Positions 1 to 8,558 of a DNA stretch of 23,150 bases are shown one piece after another (within the stretch, counting starts at the first letter, position 1; each line of letters starts with the position of its first letter). The DNA lies in assembly GCA_002408105.1 (NCBI GenBank), contig DHQM01000168.1, positions 5,014-28,163 of the forward strand, in the 5' to 3' direction. The DNA comes from Gammaproteobacteria bacterium UBA5338 (lineage in GTDB: Bacteria > Pseudomonadota > Gammaproteobacteria > Pseudomonadales > UBA5862). The translations under genes were made by a program, and so were the position numbers. The notes beneath the pieces are model-generated. The model saw nothing but the letters and a program-made list of their open reading frames with translations, was not told the DNA's origin and made no database searches.

Positions 1-1
1 G

Positions 2-331
<330 letters not shown>

Positions 332-379
332 GCGGCCTTGCCCGCGCGAGCCACTGGTTGGAGGGGGGGTGCGCTGCGG

Positions 380-685
380 TCAGTCTGCGGTGGTGCAACC
401 AAGGCAACGCAAGAAGGCGTTTTTTGCTGGTGCTGCAACCAGGGCATCCGCCGCCTCACCGACGTTCCCGCCGAGCGCCGAAAACGGCAGACTGACCAAA
501 AAGATCGCCGAGCCCAACACGGTGGCGCCAATCAGCAGCGGGCGGGCGATCACCAGGTCCAGGGTCATTGCTGCGGCGCTCGGCCGGCTCGCGTGAAACT
601 CTTCGGCTGCCAGCAACGGCTGCTGCAGTTGGGTGCAAAGAAACAGCACTGCGAATGTTTTCGCGAACCAATTGCGCAACTTCAT
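380..685 (-). CDS. Small exported/membrane protein of the mutM neighbourhood
   Basis: This 101-residue protein starts at the ATG at 685, preceded by a strong ribosome binding site (AAGGAGA, 693-699); upstream in-frame codons lack one. Residues 1-27 look like a Sec signal peptide ending LLAA. A second hydrophobic segment follows at about 50-70 ([18 protein letters not shown]), then a conserved-looking [19 protein letters not shown] stretch and a C-terminal LRCLGC motif. Short proteins of this layout occur next to mutM and the YfhL ferredoxin in Pseudomonas-like bacteria and are often labelled 'multidrug transporter' without evidence; at about 100 residues it is not a transporter. The function is unknown. 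It lies 83 bases downstream of mutM on the same strand and converges on the ferredoxin gene. Confidence 0.8.
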   Translation of the reverse strand: MKLRNWFAKTFAVLFLCTQLQQPLLAAEEFHASRPSAAAMTLDLVIARPLLIGATVLGSAIFLVSLPFSALGGNVGEAADALVAAPAKNAFLRCLGCTTAD

Positions 686-730
686 GGGATGTCTCCTTCC
701 AAACGCCTGATCACGGCGGCGACTGCACAA

Positions 731-736
731 ACTATA
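731..736 (-). promoter_or_regulatory. Possible -10 element for the small exported protein
   Basis: The minus strand reads TATAGT (5 of 6 matches to TATAAT), 45 bases before the ATG at 685, in the 83-base gap after mutM. No convincing -35 hexamer sits at 16-18 bases, so transcription could equally come from mutM. Confidence 0.3.
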
Positions 737-768
737 GCAAGGATCAGTGGCCAGAGTTCGAGCCGAGA

Positions 769-1587
769 TCAACGTTGACAGCTGGGACAATAGTACGTGG
801 AGCGCTGACCCACCACCACCTGCCGCACGGCGTCACCGCAAACTCGGCACCGTTCACCCTGGCGCCCATAGACGCCAAGGTGCAGCGCGAAGAACCCCGG
901 CGAACCATCACCTCGGTAGTAATCTCGCAGCGTTGTACCGCCCTGTTCAATGGCCTCGGCCAGCACTGCCTTTACCGCATCGGCAAGGCGGTCGTAGCGC
1001 GCTCGGGCAATGCGACCGGCTGCGCGGCGCGGGTCAATCCCCGCGCGGTACAACGCTTCGTTGGCGTAGATGTTCCCGACACCCACCACCACCTGGGCGT
1101 TCATCAGCAGGTTCTTGACCGCCACGCGCCGACCGGCGCCGGAGCGGTGCAGGTGCGCACCATCAAACCCCGCGTCCAGGGGTTCTGGGCCCAATCCACG
1201 CAGCAACCAATGGGCGCCCGGCTCACCGGCAAGCCACAAACAGGTCCCGAACCGGCGCGGATCGGTGTAGCGCAGCGTGGCGCCGCTGACAAAGACGATG
1301 TCGTAGTGGTCGTGCCGATCCGGTGGAACCCCTGGACCCGGGAGCACCCGGAGGCGGCCAGACATTCCCAGGTGCACCAGCAGGTGGCCGCTTTGAAACC
1401 GCACCAAGATGTATTTGCCGCGCCGGTCGACCGCCTCCACCTGCTGGCCGACGAGCTGTTCCTGAAGGTCCGCGGGAACAGGCCAGCGCAAGCGGGGATC
1501 GCGCACCTGAACGGCTTGCACCCGCTGCCCGAGGATGTGCGGCGCAATGCCGCGCCGGGTGGTTTCGACTTCGGGCAACTCAGGCAC
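769..1587 (-). CDS. mutM: Formamidopyrimidine-DNA glycosylase (Fpg/MutM)
   Basis: This bifunctional glycosylase/AP lyase removes 8-oxoguanine and formamidopyrimidines from DNA in base excision repair. The start is the GTG at 1587, because after processing the catalytic residue must be Pro2 of the invariant N-terminus PELPEVET; the longer upstream reading frame has no family similarity. Visible features are P2 and E3 (active site), K58 in RRGKYILV (equivalent of E. coli Lys57), the helix-two-turn-helix region [17 protein letters not shown], and a C-terminal zinc finger at 247-270 with C247-x2-C250-x16-C267-x2-C270. The length of 272 residues is normal for the family. It is divergent from the hydantoinase-like gene. 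Identification is secure. Confidence 0.98.
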   Translation of the reverse strand: MPELPEVETTRRGIAPHILGQRVQAVQVRDPRLRWPVPADLQEQLVGQQVEAVDRRGKYILVRFQSGHLLVHLGMSGRLRVLPGPGVPPDRHDHYDIVFVSGATLRYTDPRRFGTCLWLAGEPGAHWLLRGLGPEPLDAGFDGAHLHRSGAGRRVAVKNLLMNAQVVVGVGNIYANEALYRAGIDPRRAAGRIARARYDRLADAVKAVLAEAIEQGGTTLRDYYRGDGSPGFFALHLGVYGRQGERCRVCGDAVRQVVVGQRSTYYCPSCQR

Positions 1588-1668
1588 GTTCAGGCCCCTG
1601 CTGCGGGCAGATACAATGGGTTCAATCCAGGGCCGGCACCCTAACAGATGAACCGGGGGCACAACAGC

Positions 1669-1680
1669 GCGGGGCCCCGC
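1669..1680. repeat. 12-bp GC palindrome in the mutM/hyuA divergent gap
   Basis: GCGGGGCCCCGC is a perfect dyad between two divergent start codons (1587 and 1709). The position would suit an operator, but all-GC palindromes arise easily in DNA of this composition, and no repeat copy was noticed in the window. Confidence 0.3.
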
Positions 1681-1708
1681 TTGCAGCCCACGAACATTGG
1701 ACCCAGAC

Positions 1709-3682
1709 ATGAACCTACTCGGCGTGGACACCGGCGGCACCTTCACCGACTTCGTGCTGCTCTGCGCACAAGGCCTGCGCATCCACAAGGTGCCCTCCTC
1801 ACCCGCTGCGCCGGAAGAGGCCATTTTGCGCGGCATGGAAGAGCTTGGGCTGCAGGAGTTGGCCGCCAAAGGGGAATTGGTGATCGTGCACGGTTCCACG
1901 GTCGCAACCAACGCTGTGCTTGAGGGCAAAGGCGCCCGCACCGCGTTCGTGACCAACAAGGGCTTCGCGGACCTGCTCGCGCTCGGGCGCCAAGCCCGGG
2001 CGGACCTCTACAACCTGACCCCGGAGCGCGGCGGCTCACCGGTGCCGGCAGACCTCTGTGTCGAGGTTGCCCTACGCCGGGACCACCTGGGGATGGCGCT
2101 CGAGCCGCTGACCGATGCCGCCCTCGATGCACTGGAACACAAGCTCATGCGCATCAAGCCTGAGTCGGTTGCGGTCAGCTTGCTGTTCAGCTTCGTGGCC
2201 AGCGAGGATGAGCAGCGCATCGCCGAGCGCCTGCGCGCCGCGGGCTTCAACGTCTGCTGCTCCCACGAGGTCCTGCCGGAATACCGGGAGTACGAGCGCG
2301 GCATCGCCACCTGGCTCAACGCCCGCCTGGGCCCATTGGTCGGTCGCTACTTGCGGGCACTCCAGTCGGCCCTGTCCCCAGCCCCGCTGCGGGTGATGCA
2401 GTCGAATGGCGGCACCTTGAGCGGCTCTCAGGCAGCCGAGCGTGCAGTCAACTTGCTCTTGTCCGGGCCCGCAGGTGGATTGGCCGCGGCACGCCATTGG
2501 GCCGAACAGCTTGGCATTGAGCGCATGCTCAGTTTCGACATGGGCGGAACCTCCACGGACGTGGCACTGGTCACATCGCCGCCGACACTCACCACCGAGG
2601 CCCGCATCGCCGGCTGGCCCGTGGCCGTGCCCATGGTCGACATCCACACCATTGGTGCCGGCGGCGGCTCAATCGCCGGGCTCGACGCGGGCGGCGCACT
2701 GTTGGTGGGCCCTGAGTCGGCCGGCGCGTTCCCTGGCCCTGCTTGCTACGGAAAGGGGGGTCGGTACCCGACAGTCACCGATGCCAATGCTGTACTCGGC
2801 CGACTGCCCGCGGCCACCCGCTTGGGGGGCGACCTGGAACTGGACCTGGAAGCGGCCAGGGCCGCAGTCGCCACCCTGGCCGCATCCATGCAACTTGACC
2901 TTGAGGCAGCGGCACTCGGAATTGTGCAAATCGCGGACGAACGGATGGCGCGGGCCGTGCGACAGATTTCGGTCGGGCGCGGGTTGGACCCACAAGGAAT
3001 GACCCTGTGTTGCTTCGGCGGCGCCGGGGGTCTGCATGTCTGCAGCTTGGCGGACCGGCTTGGGATCAGTCGGGCCTTGATCCCGCTCCACGCCGGCGTG
3101 CTCTCGGCTTTCGGGATGCTGGTGGCTCCCATGGAGGTGCACCGCTCACGGACCCACATCCGCCCACTCGAAGGCCTCTCTGGCGCCGAAGTGCAGCAAC
3201 TGCTCGAACCCTTGGAGCGTTCCGCAAGATCCGAGTTGATCGCGGCCGGCGCCAATGCTGCTGCCCTGCAGGTTCGAGCATGCCTGGAACTGCGCTATAC
3301 CGGCCAGAGCCATACACTGACGCTGCATGAGTTGGAACCTCAGCACGCGGCGGCCGGCTTCCACCAGGCGCACCGAAACCGCTTCGGGCACGACCTGGCC
3401 TTGCCGATCGAGCTGGTCACGCTGAGACTGTCAGCGCAGGATCCGGCACCGTCGATTCGGCTCGCGCCCTGGGCGCCTGCCGCCGTTGACCCGAAACCGC
3501 CCTGCAAGGTGCACGGGATCAAGCAACCAGTTCCCATTCTGGACCGCACCAGCCTGGCCTGTCACCAGCGTGTGGAGGGACCAGCAATCATCACCGAGGC
3601 GGTCTCAACCACCTGGGTGGCACCTGGATGGTCGGCTCAAGTGCATGATCAGGGCCAGGTGCTGCTGGAGCGGACTCAATAG
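1709..3682 (+). CDS. Hydantoinase/oxoprolinase family protein, A (ATPase) subunit type
   Basis: This 657-residue protein belongs to the HyuA/5-oxoprolinase/acetone-carboxylase beta family, which uses ATP to phosphorylate or hydrolyse cyclic amides or related carbonyl compounds. The ASKHA-fold ATP-binding signature GVDTGGTFTD is at 5-14. It is followed by HGSTVATNAVLEGKG (61-75), the LLSGPAGG loop, the second phosphate motif FDMGGTSTDVAL (from about 276) and HTIGAGGGSIA. The start chosen is the ATG at 1709; a TTG four codons upstream is also open, and neither has a strong ribosome binding site. Most relatives act with a B subunit (HyuB, about 500-600 residues) encoded next door. None is present here: the next gene is an unrelated lipoprotein on the other strand. 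The substrate cannot be deduced. Confidence 0.92.
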   Translation: MNLLGVDTGGTFTDFVLLCAQGLRIHKVPSSPAAPEEAILRGMEELGLQELAAKGELVIVHGSTVATNAVLEGKGARTAFVTNKGFADLLALGRQARADLYNLTPERGGSPVPADLCVEVALRRDHLGMALEPLTDAALDALEHKLMRIKPESVAVSLLFSFVASEDEQRIAERLRAAGFNVCCSHEVLPEYREYERGIATWLNARLGPLVGRYLRALQSALSPAPLRVMQSNGGTLSGSQAAERAVNLLLSGPAGGLAAARHWAEQLGIERMLSFDMGGTSTDVALVTSPPTLTTEARIAGWPVAVPMVDIHTIGAGGGSIAGLDAGGALLVGPESAGAFPGPACYGKGGRYPTVTDANAVLGRLPAATRLGGDLELDLEAARAAVATLAASMQLDLEAAALGIVQIADERMARAVRQISVGRGLDPQGMTLCCFGGAGGLHVCSLADRLGISRALIPLHAGVLSAFGMLVAPMEVHRSRTHIRPLEGLSGAEVQQLLEPLERSARSELIAAGANAAALQVRACLELRYTGQSHTLTLHELEPQHAAAGFHQAHRNRFGHDLALPIELVTLRLSAQDPAPSIRLAPWAPAAVDPKPPCKVHGIKQPVPILDRTSLACHQRVEGPAIITEAVSTTWVAPGWSAQVHDQGQVLLERTQ

Positions 3683-3732
3683 TGCGGCTTCCCCTGGCGC
3701 TTTGTAAGCTCACCCCGGCGACAGAGCGCAGC

Positions 3733-3760
3733 AAAAAAAAGCCGCGCTACAAAGCGCGGC
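3733..3760 (-). terminator. Intrinsic terminator after the lipoprotein gene
   Basis: On the minus strand a perfect 8-bp stem (GCCGCGCT with AGCGCGGC, 3741-3748 and 3753-3760) encloses a 4-base loop and is followed directly by eight T residues (complement of the A run 3733-3740). It lies about 60 bases downstream of the lipoprotein stop codon and closes the TonB island. It also faces the end of the convergent hydantoinase-like gene. Confidence 0.92.
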
Positions 3761-3820
3761 TCAAGCTGTGTTTCTACCCAGCTACCGGCCATCAAGCGGT
3801 AGCCAGTGGGTTGCGATGGA

Positions 3821-5233
3821 TCAGAGGCTGCCCTCAATGGTCCAGCCGTCCCACCAGGGTGCGGTCTCACCGGGCTCAACTGCACCCACGTAGTCGGTCG
3901 CGTCGAGGAAGGTCGCGTCCGCCGTATCGGCAGCGCTGTAGTCGGCAACTGCAGCCAGGCTCGCAGCAGCATCGGTCGCGGCGTAGTTCGAGTCGAGGGC
4001 AGGATCAACCTCAGTGACGGAGCTGACTGCAGAGCTCAGCACATCGGCACCAAAGTCTTCATTGGTGGCCGTTTCGTCGTCGGCAACAAGCGATGCACCA
4101 CAGTTGAACAGGGTGTCGATCATCAGCAGCTCGGTGTCGATGATTGCCCCAGTCGCGGCGTCGTCGATGTCCAGACAAGCATCAAACCCGGTGACAATGC
4201 TGTTGTAGAGGTAGACACCGGATCCGACCTTGAGCCGCACGCCGGTATCGCTGACACCGGTCTGACCGACAAAAGTGAAGTTCGCCAGCACGGGCTTCGA
4301 GCGCGGCGTTGCGTCGTTGCTGGGCCCGGCGTTGTCGGCTTCGATTCCGTGGTCCGCTTCGTCGTTCGCGTGAACCACCAGACCGTATTGCAGGTTGCCC
4401 TGATACCCTTCGTCCCAATCAACGCTGTCGTCCGAGTTGGAGGTGAGCACCAGATGGCTGACGTTCACGGTGCCGCCGAAAAACTCGACCCCGTCATCGG
4501 AGTTGTTGTGGACTTGGACATAGTCAACTTCAGTGCCACTGCCGACAGACATGAAAGAGATGCCGTTCAGCTCGTTGTCGGGGGAGACTTCATAGCCGGC
4601 CTCGGCAACCACCACATACCGAAGCACGCCGCTGTCGTCGGCAGGGTCCGTGCCACCGAAGAAGCCCACACCACCCTCGCCCTCAATGTTGCAGGGCGTG
4701 CCGCACAGGTTGCTTGGGGCAAAGCCCTGAATCACAAGACCTCCCCACTCGCCACGGCCATCATAGCCATCATCGGCAGAGCTGAAGATAATGGGAGCAT
4801 CGGCGGTCCCCTGGGCATTGATTTGCGAGCCGCGGGTGATGATCAATGCATCTGCGGTGCGACCCACGATGTGGGTACCAGCTTCGATGGTCAGGACCAC
4901 GTTGTTGGCATCGGCGGGGGTAGTCAACTCCTGGTTCCCGTTGCCCACAATGACGTTTCCGCGCAGTGCCCAGATGGTGTCAGAAGAGAGGGTCTGATTT
5001 GAGTCGATGGTGGCGCTGATTTCACAAACGTCGGTGCCGTTCGACTGCACCAGCGCAGTGGTCCAGGTGGGGCAGGTGGACAGGGTGGTAGACCCGCCGC
5101 CAGTGCTTCCACCATCGGACGTGCCGGTGCTGCCGACAGTGATGTTGATGTTGACGTCGTCTTCACCGCAACCGGCGACAGCCAGCATGCCGCTGGCGAC
5201 CAGCACTGAAGTGAACAATTTCGAACGGTTCAT
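3821..5233 (-). CDS. Outer-membrane lipoprotein with beta-helix-like repeats, partner candidate of the TonB receptor
   Basis: This 470-residue protein starts at the ATG at 5233, with a clear ribosome binding site (GAGGAG, 5241-5246). Residues 1-22 form a lipoprotein signal with lipobox VAGC (Cys22). Gly rather than Asp follows the cysteine, so the Lol rule predicts the outer membrane. After a Gly/Ser/Thr-rich linker (about 30-52) come imperfect repeats of short hydrophobic strands and Asn/Asp/Gly turns, such as GEWGGLVIQG (161-170), NNSDDGVEFFGG (243-254) and SNSDDSVDWDEG (265-276), which suggest a right-handed parallel beta-helix. It is acidic and Asp-rich, so calcium binding is possible. 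Possible disulfide pairs include C54/C70 and C177/C181. It is downstream of the receptor gene but has its own Pho-box-like promoter. Function unproven: surface capture or hydrolysis of a receptor substrate is inferred. Confidence 0.85.
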   Translation of the reverse strand: MNRSKLFTSVLVASGMLAVAGCGEDDVNINITVGSTGTSDGGSTGGGSTTLSTCPTWTTALVQSNGTDVCEISATIDSNQTLSSDTIWALRGNVIVGNGNQELTTPADANNVVLTIEAGTHIVGRTADALIITRGSQINAQGTADAPIIFSSADDGYDGRGEWGGLVIQGFAPSNLCGTPCNIEGEGGVGFFGGTDPADDSGVLRYVVVAEAGYEVSPDNELNGISFMSVGSGTEVDYVQVHNNSDDGVEFFGGTVNVSHLVLTSNSDDSVDWDEGYQGNLQYGLVVHANDEADHGIEADNAGPSNDATPRSKPVLANFTFVGQTGVSDTGVRLKVGSGVYLYNSIVTGFDACLDIDDAATGAIIDTELLMIDTLFNCGASLVADDETATNEDFGADVLSSAVSSVTEVDPALDSNYAATDAAASLAAVADYSAADTADATFLDATDYVGAVEPGETAPWWDGWTIEGSL

Positions 5234-5282
5234 ACCAAATCTCCTCGATTCTCGAACTCGGAGCCTGCTCGTGAAAGCGGGC

Positions 5283-5316
5283 AGTCTAGGGTTGCAATGT
5301 GACAGTACGGTGAAGC
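5283..5316 (-). promoter_or_regulatory. Pho-box-like promoter of the lipoprotein gene
   Basis: Read on the minus strand, GCTTCAC-CGTA-CTGTCAC (5316 to 5299) matches the PhoB-box layout of two 7-base half-sites separated by 4 bases. The downstream half is a perfect CTGTCAC and the upstream half keeps TCAC. Exactly 10 bases later is a -10 hexamer TAGACT (5288-5283), the usual spacing where a Pho box replaces the -35. The element lies between the receptor stop codon and the lipoprotein start, about 50 bases upstream of the latter. It shares CTGTCACATTGCA with the promoter at 13633-13666. Confidence 0.72.
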
Positions 5317-5318
5317 GC

Positions 5319-8300
5319 TCAGTCGCGGCCGGGGGCCCAACTGATGGATGCACTCAAGGTCCGGCCCTCGGTGTAGGAACGGAAAGTCTTGCCGCCCTGA
5401 GTGAACTCGACCTCATCATCCAGCAGGTTGTCGATCGCCGCCTTGAGCGTCCATTCGGGGCTGAGCGCCACTTCATAGGTCAGGTCGATCAGGGCACGGG
5501 GCTGCTCTTTGACATTGGGCAGGTCCCCAACACCCACGTCCGAGATCCGCTCTCCCGCCTGGTTGAACAGCAGGGTCACCTTTTGCCCGGACAGCAGGTG
5601 GTCATAGCCAAGCTGTAAATTGATCACGTACGGGGACTGGCCTTGCAGTTCCCGCTCGGTTTCACCTGAAACGCCTCCGGCGGCTCCGAGCTCGACTTCC
5701 GAGTCGATCCAGGAGTAGTTTCCGCTCACAAACAGCAACTGGTCTTCGGTCTCACCAAGATAGAACTCTTTGCGGAAATCAATCTCGATGCCGTAATTGG
5801 TGGCGCTTTCTGCATTCTCGAAGGTGCGCGCACCCAGTGCAGTGCCAGATGCGGCGGTGAGCACCTGCTCGATCGGCTGATCAAAGTCCTTGTAAAAGAG
5901 CGCAACGGAGACACTCTCCGCAGTTGAGAAATACCACTCCCAGCGCAGGTCGAAGCTGTCCACCGTGGCCTGCTTAAGGTCTGGATTGCCACGCACCAGG
6001 TAGTCGAATTCCGGGTGGATGTACACGGCATTGGACAGCTCCTTAAAGTCCGGACGCGACACCGTTTGGGAATATCCGAAGCGCAGCTGTTGGTCATCGG
6101 TGAAGTTCCAGGCCACGGAAGCAGCGGGCATCAGGTCGGTGTTGTCGAGGCTCGCGGTCTCCGGTGCACCGGTCAGGAAGTCCGCGGTTCTCACCTCCTG
6201 GTCAGAGGATTCGATGCGGGCACCGACCATGACGCGGTAGATGCCATCGAAATCCGTGTCCAGCATGAGGTATCCGGCGAGAATGTCCCATTCGGCCTGG
6301 TAGCGGTCCGATGCGGTGGTTTCATTGCTCAGCACGTACTTTCCGGGGCCGATGTTGCCAGGAGACAACACCTCTTCCAGGTTGGGGTTGACGATCAGCG
6401 CCTGTTCCTCGGCACTGCTGCCACTCGAATCCCATTTGAAACCGAACCGAAGGGATTCGGACTCCCGCTCCTTGGTGGTGTAGGCCATTCCACCTTTCAG
6501 GTCGGCAAACACACCCTCGCCGAACTCAAGCGGAAGGGTCAGGTCGACCCCCAAATCGTGGGTGACATCGTCCAGTGCTTCAAAGCGCCGCTCCAAGGTG
6601 GCGTCGAAAAACTCAAGCACACCATCACCCGGTGGACGAAAGTCAATGTAGTCGTAGGTGCGCCGGTCCGGGGAATCGCGCTCTGCCTTGGAATAGGTGT
6701 ACCGCCAGTTCAGCTGAAGGTCTTGGGCCTCTGCGAACAGGTGTTCGCCGAGGAATTGCTGAATGAAGACTTGACGCTCGACCCAGGCGAGGTCGAACTC
6801 GCGCGCCAGCTGGTCGTTCTCACCGTCGAACCCGTCACGGTATTTGGTTGAAGACGAGGACTTGCGCACCAGCAAGGTGTTGCTGTCGAGGCGGTGGTCA
6901 AAACCAAAGATGCCGCCGAAACTCAGCATTCCACCGAGTTCAATGTCGTTGGAAGCACGCAGATAGGAGAAATCATCCTGCAATGTGAGGTTGCCTGTAT
7001 CAATGATGTACTCGCGCTCGACGCCATCATCCTGTACGGACCATTCGTTCTTGTAGCGGACGGAAGCGAGGAAGCCCCATTCGGAATCTGAACCCAGGTC
7101 ATAGCGATTGCCCAGCGTCCACTCGATGCCGAAGTCCGGGTTCGCGGTCTCTTCTTCAATGTTGTAGTTGTTTTCGAAAGACTCCCCCAAGGATTCGATC
7201 AGGAAAGGGTCAAGCCCACCCGGATTGAAGACTGGATCGTAGGGGGAGATCTCGATGCGACCATTTTGTGTCACCGCGTCGACCAGCAGTGGCAGGTCGC
7301 GATCGCCATCGTCGAACCCGAGGAAATCGGTGTCGCTGCCGTCGTAGCTCACCACATCATCGCCCGTGGCCACGCTGTTGTATCCCACCGACAACGACAG
7401 TTCGTTGGTGAATGCGTCTGGGTAGGTCTTGGTGGTCAGACGAACCGTGCCCCCAGCGGCATCTCCGGGCAGGTCCGGCGTGTAGCTTTTTTGCACTTCG
7501 ATCTGGTCGACCACGGCAGAGGGAAACAGGTCGAGCGGCACAACCCGACGGGTCGGATCTGTGCTTGGCATGGCGGCACCGTTGAGGGTGGTCCCCGTAT
7601 AGCGTCCACCCAGGCCGCGCACCACGACAAACTTGTTGTCTTCCACCGTGAGCCCGGCCACCCGTTTAAGGGCCGATGCGACATTGCTGTCTCCGAAGCG
7701 GGCCAGTTGCTCCGTGTCCAGCACATCCAGAACCGCTTGCGCGCTGCGCTCGGATTCGGTACCGGTGTCTGGGGCGTAGGTGGCCACCGCAACCACCTCT
7801 TCAATCGGGCCGCCAGCAGATTCACCCCCGAGTTGTACCCGAGTGGAGACCGCCACGTTCGCCGGCACCCGCAACGCATCGAGGTTGCGGGCACTGTAGT
7901 CGGGATGGGCGATGGTCAGGCTGTAGGTACCCCGGGGGACCCGCAACGAAAAATTGCCATCGAAGTCGGTGGTGGCCGATAGGTCCAGCCCTTCGACAAA
8001 CACCACCGCGCCTTCGATGGGCGATCCAGTCGCGCCGGACAGCACCTGCCCCTCAATGGATCCGGTGGGCATCGCATCGGTGGATCCGGGGACGAAGGTC
8101 GTGACCTCAACCGCAGGTGAGCCCTGCGCCGAGAGGTTCACGCTGATGTCAGCGCCCTCGGCATCCACAGCCGTGCTGAACTCGAAGCGCGCCTCGGTGC
8201 CGTCGGCGGCCCGAACCTGAACCTCATGGGTCCCCGCGTCCACATCGAAGACCACCACGCCAGCAGCGTCGGCGGTCGCCCGCTCGCCGTTCAGTGTGAC

Positions 8301-8423
8301 CTGAGCGGCGGACGTTGGTGCGCCGTTGGAGAAGAGGTACAGCGCGACCTCACCCGCATGAACCGGGCTGATACCAGTTGCGAGTAGGCCGACGTACAAA
8401 GGAAGCGGCTTTTTCTTGAACAT
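5319..8423 (-). CDS. TonB-dependent outer-membrane receptor with N-terminal carboxypeptidase-regulatory-like domain
   Basis: This 1034-residue outer-membrane receptor is predicted to import a large or scarce ligand using energy from TonB. Residues 1-23 are a Sec signal ending VHA. Residues 24-100 look like a small beta-sandwich domain. Residues 121-198 form a carboxypeptidase-regulatory-like domain (GSIEGQVLS...GSPIEGAVVFVEG...TDFDGNFSL), as in SusC-type receptors. A TonB-box-like segment IEEVVAVAT (207-215) precedes the plug (about 225-345), with VVRGLGGRYTGTTLNG and the segment DQIEVQKSYTPDLPGDAAGG. The rest is a 22-strand-type barrel with YSQTVSRPDFKEL and a C-terminal beta strand ending SISWAPGRD. 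The ATG at 8423 follows an AGGAA ribosome binding site. It has its own Pho-box-like promoter and lies just after the TPR gene. The ligand is unknown; phosphorus-containing compounds are inferred from regulation only. Confidence 0.95.
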   Translation of the reverse strand: MFKKKPLPLYVGLLATGISPVHAGEVALYLFSNGAPTSAAQVTLNGERATADAAGVVVFDVDAGTHEVQVRAADGTEARFEFSTAVDAEGADISVNLSAQGSPAVEVTTFVPGSTDAMPTGSIEGQVLSGATGSPIEGAVVFVEGLDLSATTDFDGNFSLRVPRGTYSLTIAHPDYSARNLDALRVPANVAVSTRVQLGGESAGGPIEEVVAVATYAPDTGTESERSAQAVLDVLDTEQLARFGDSNVASALKRVAGLTVEDNKFVVVRGLGGRYTGTTLNGAAMPSTDPTRRVVPLDLFPSAVVDQIEVQKSYTPDLPGDAAGGTVRLTTKTYPDAFTNELSLSVGYNSVATGDDVVSYDGSDTDFLGFDDGDRDLPLLVDAVTQNGRIEISPYDPVFNPGGLDPFLIESLGESFENNYNIEEETANPDFGIEWTLGNRYDLGSDSEWGFLASVRYKNEWSVQDDGVEREYIIDTGNLTLQDDFSYLRASNDIELGGMLSFGGIFGFDHRLDSNTLLVRKSSSSTKYRDGFDGENDQLAREFDLAWVERQVFIQQFLGEHLFAEAQDLQLNWRYTYSKAERDSPDRRTYDYIDFRPPGDGVLEFFDATLERRFEALDDVTHDLGVDLTLPLEFGEGVFADLKGGMAYTTKERESESLRFGFKWDSSGSSAEEQALIVNPNLEEVLSPGNIGPGKYVLSNETTASDRYQAEWDILAGYLMLDTDFDGIYRVMVGARIESSDQEVRTADFLTGAPETASLDNTDLMPAASVAWNFTDDQQLRFGYSQTVSRPDFKELSNAVYIHPEFDYLVRGNPDLKQATVDSFDLRWEWYFSTAESVSVALFYKDFDQPIEQVLTAASGTALGARTFENAESATNYGIEIDFRKEFYLGETEDQLLFVSGNYSWIDSEVELGAAGGVSGETERELQGQSPYVINLQLGYDHLLSGQKVTLLFNQAGERISDVGVGDLPNVKEQPRALIDLTYEVALSPEWTLKAAIDNLLDDEVEFTQGGKTFRSYTEGRTLSASISWAPGRD

Positions 8424-8501
8424 GGGAGATTCCTAAGCACAGGGAAGAGCGCCCGCTGCGGGTTGGAACACCAGCCAAAGCGGGTACCTGAACGGCGAGA
8501 A

Positions 8502-8535
8502 AGCCTAGCTCGGGAATGTGTCGGTTTAATGAAAA
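8502..8535 (-). promoter_or_regulatory. Pho-box-like promoter of the TonB-dependent receptor gene
   Basis: The minus strand reads TTTTCAT-TAAA-CCGACAC (8535 to 8518), two 7-base half-sites with a 4-base spacer; each half matches CTGTCAT/C at 5 of 7 positions. Ten bases later is the -10 TAGGCT (8507-8502). Half-site matches are weaker than in the other two promoters, but the geometry and the -10 pattern (TAnnCT) are the same. The leader to the ATG at 8423 would be about 70 bases. Confidence 0.6.
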
Positions 8536-8558
8536 CCAGAAGGAATGTCTTACAGGGG

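Noticed and set aside
568..1644. Long plus-strand open frame over mutM (358 codons)
   Set aside because: It is antisense to the unmistakable mutM and to the start of the small exported protein, has no family resemblance, and reflects high GC content.
3806..5002. Plus-strand open frame of 398 codons over the lipoprotein gene
   Set aside because: It is antisense to a gene with a lipobox, ribosome binding site, promoter and terminator, and has no convincing start signals.
5291..5316. Sigma-54 promoter reading of the CTGTCACATTGCA element (TTGCA as -12)
   Set aside because: No GG dinucleotide sits 10 bases upstream of the GC, and the third promoter (8502-8535) has the same geometry but lacks TTGCA, so the Pho-box reading fits all three better.
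8424..8501. Hairpin in the receptor leader (CCCGC pairing with GCGGG), possible riboswitch
   Set aside because: Only a 5-bp stem with mismatched inner pairing; no known riboswitch core recognised.
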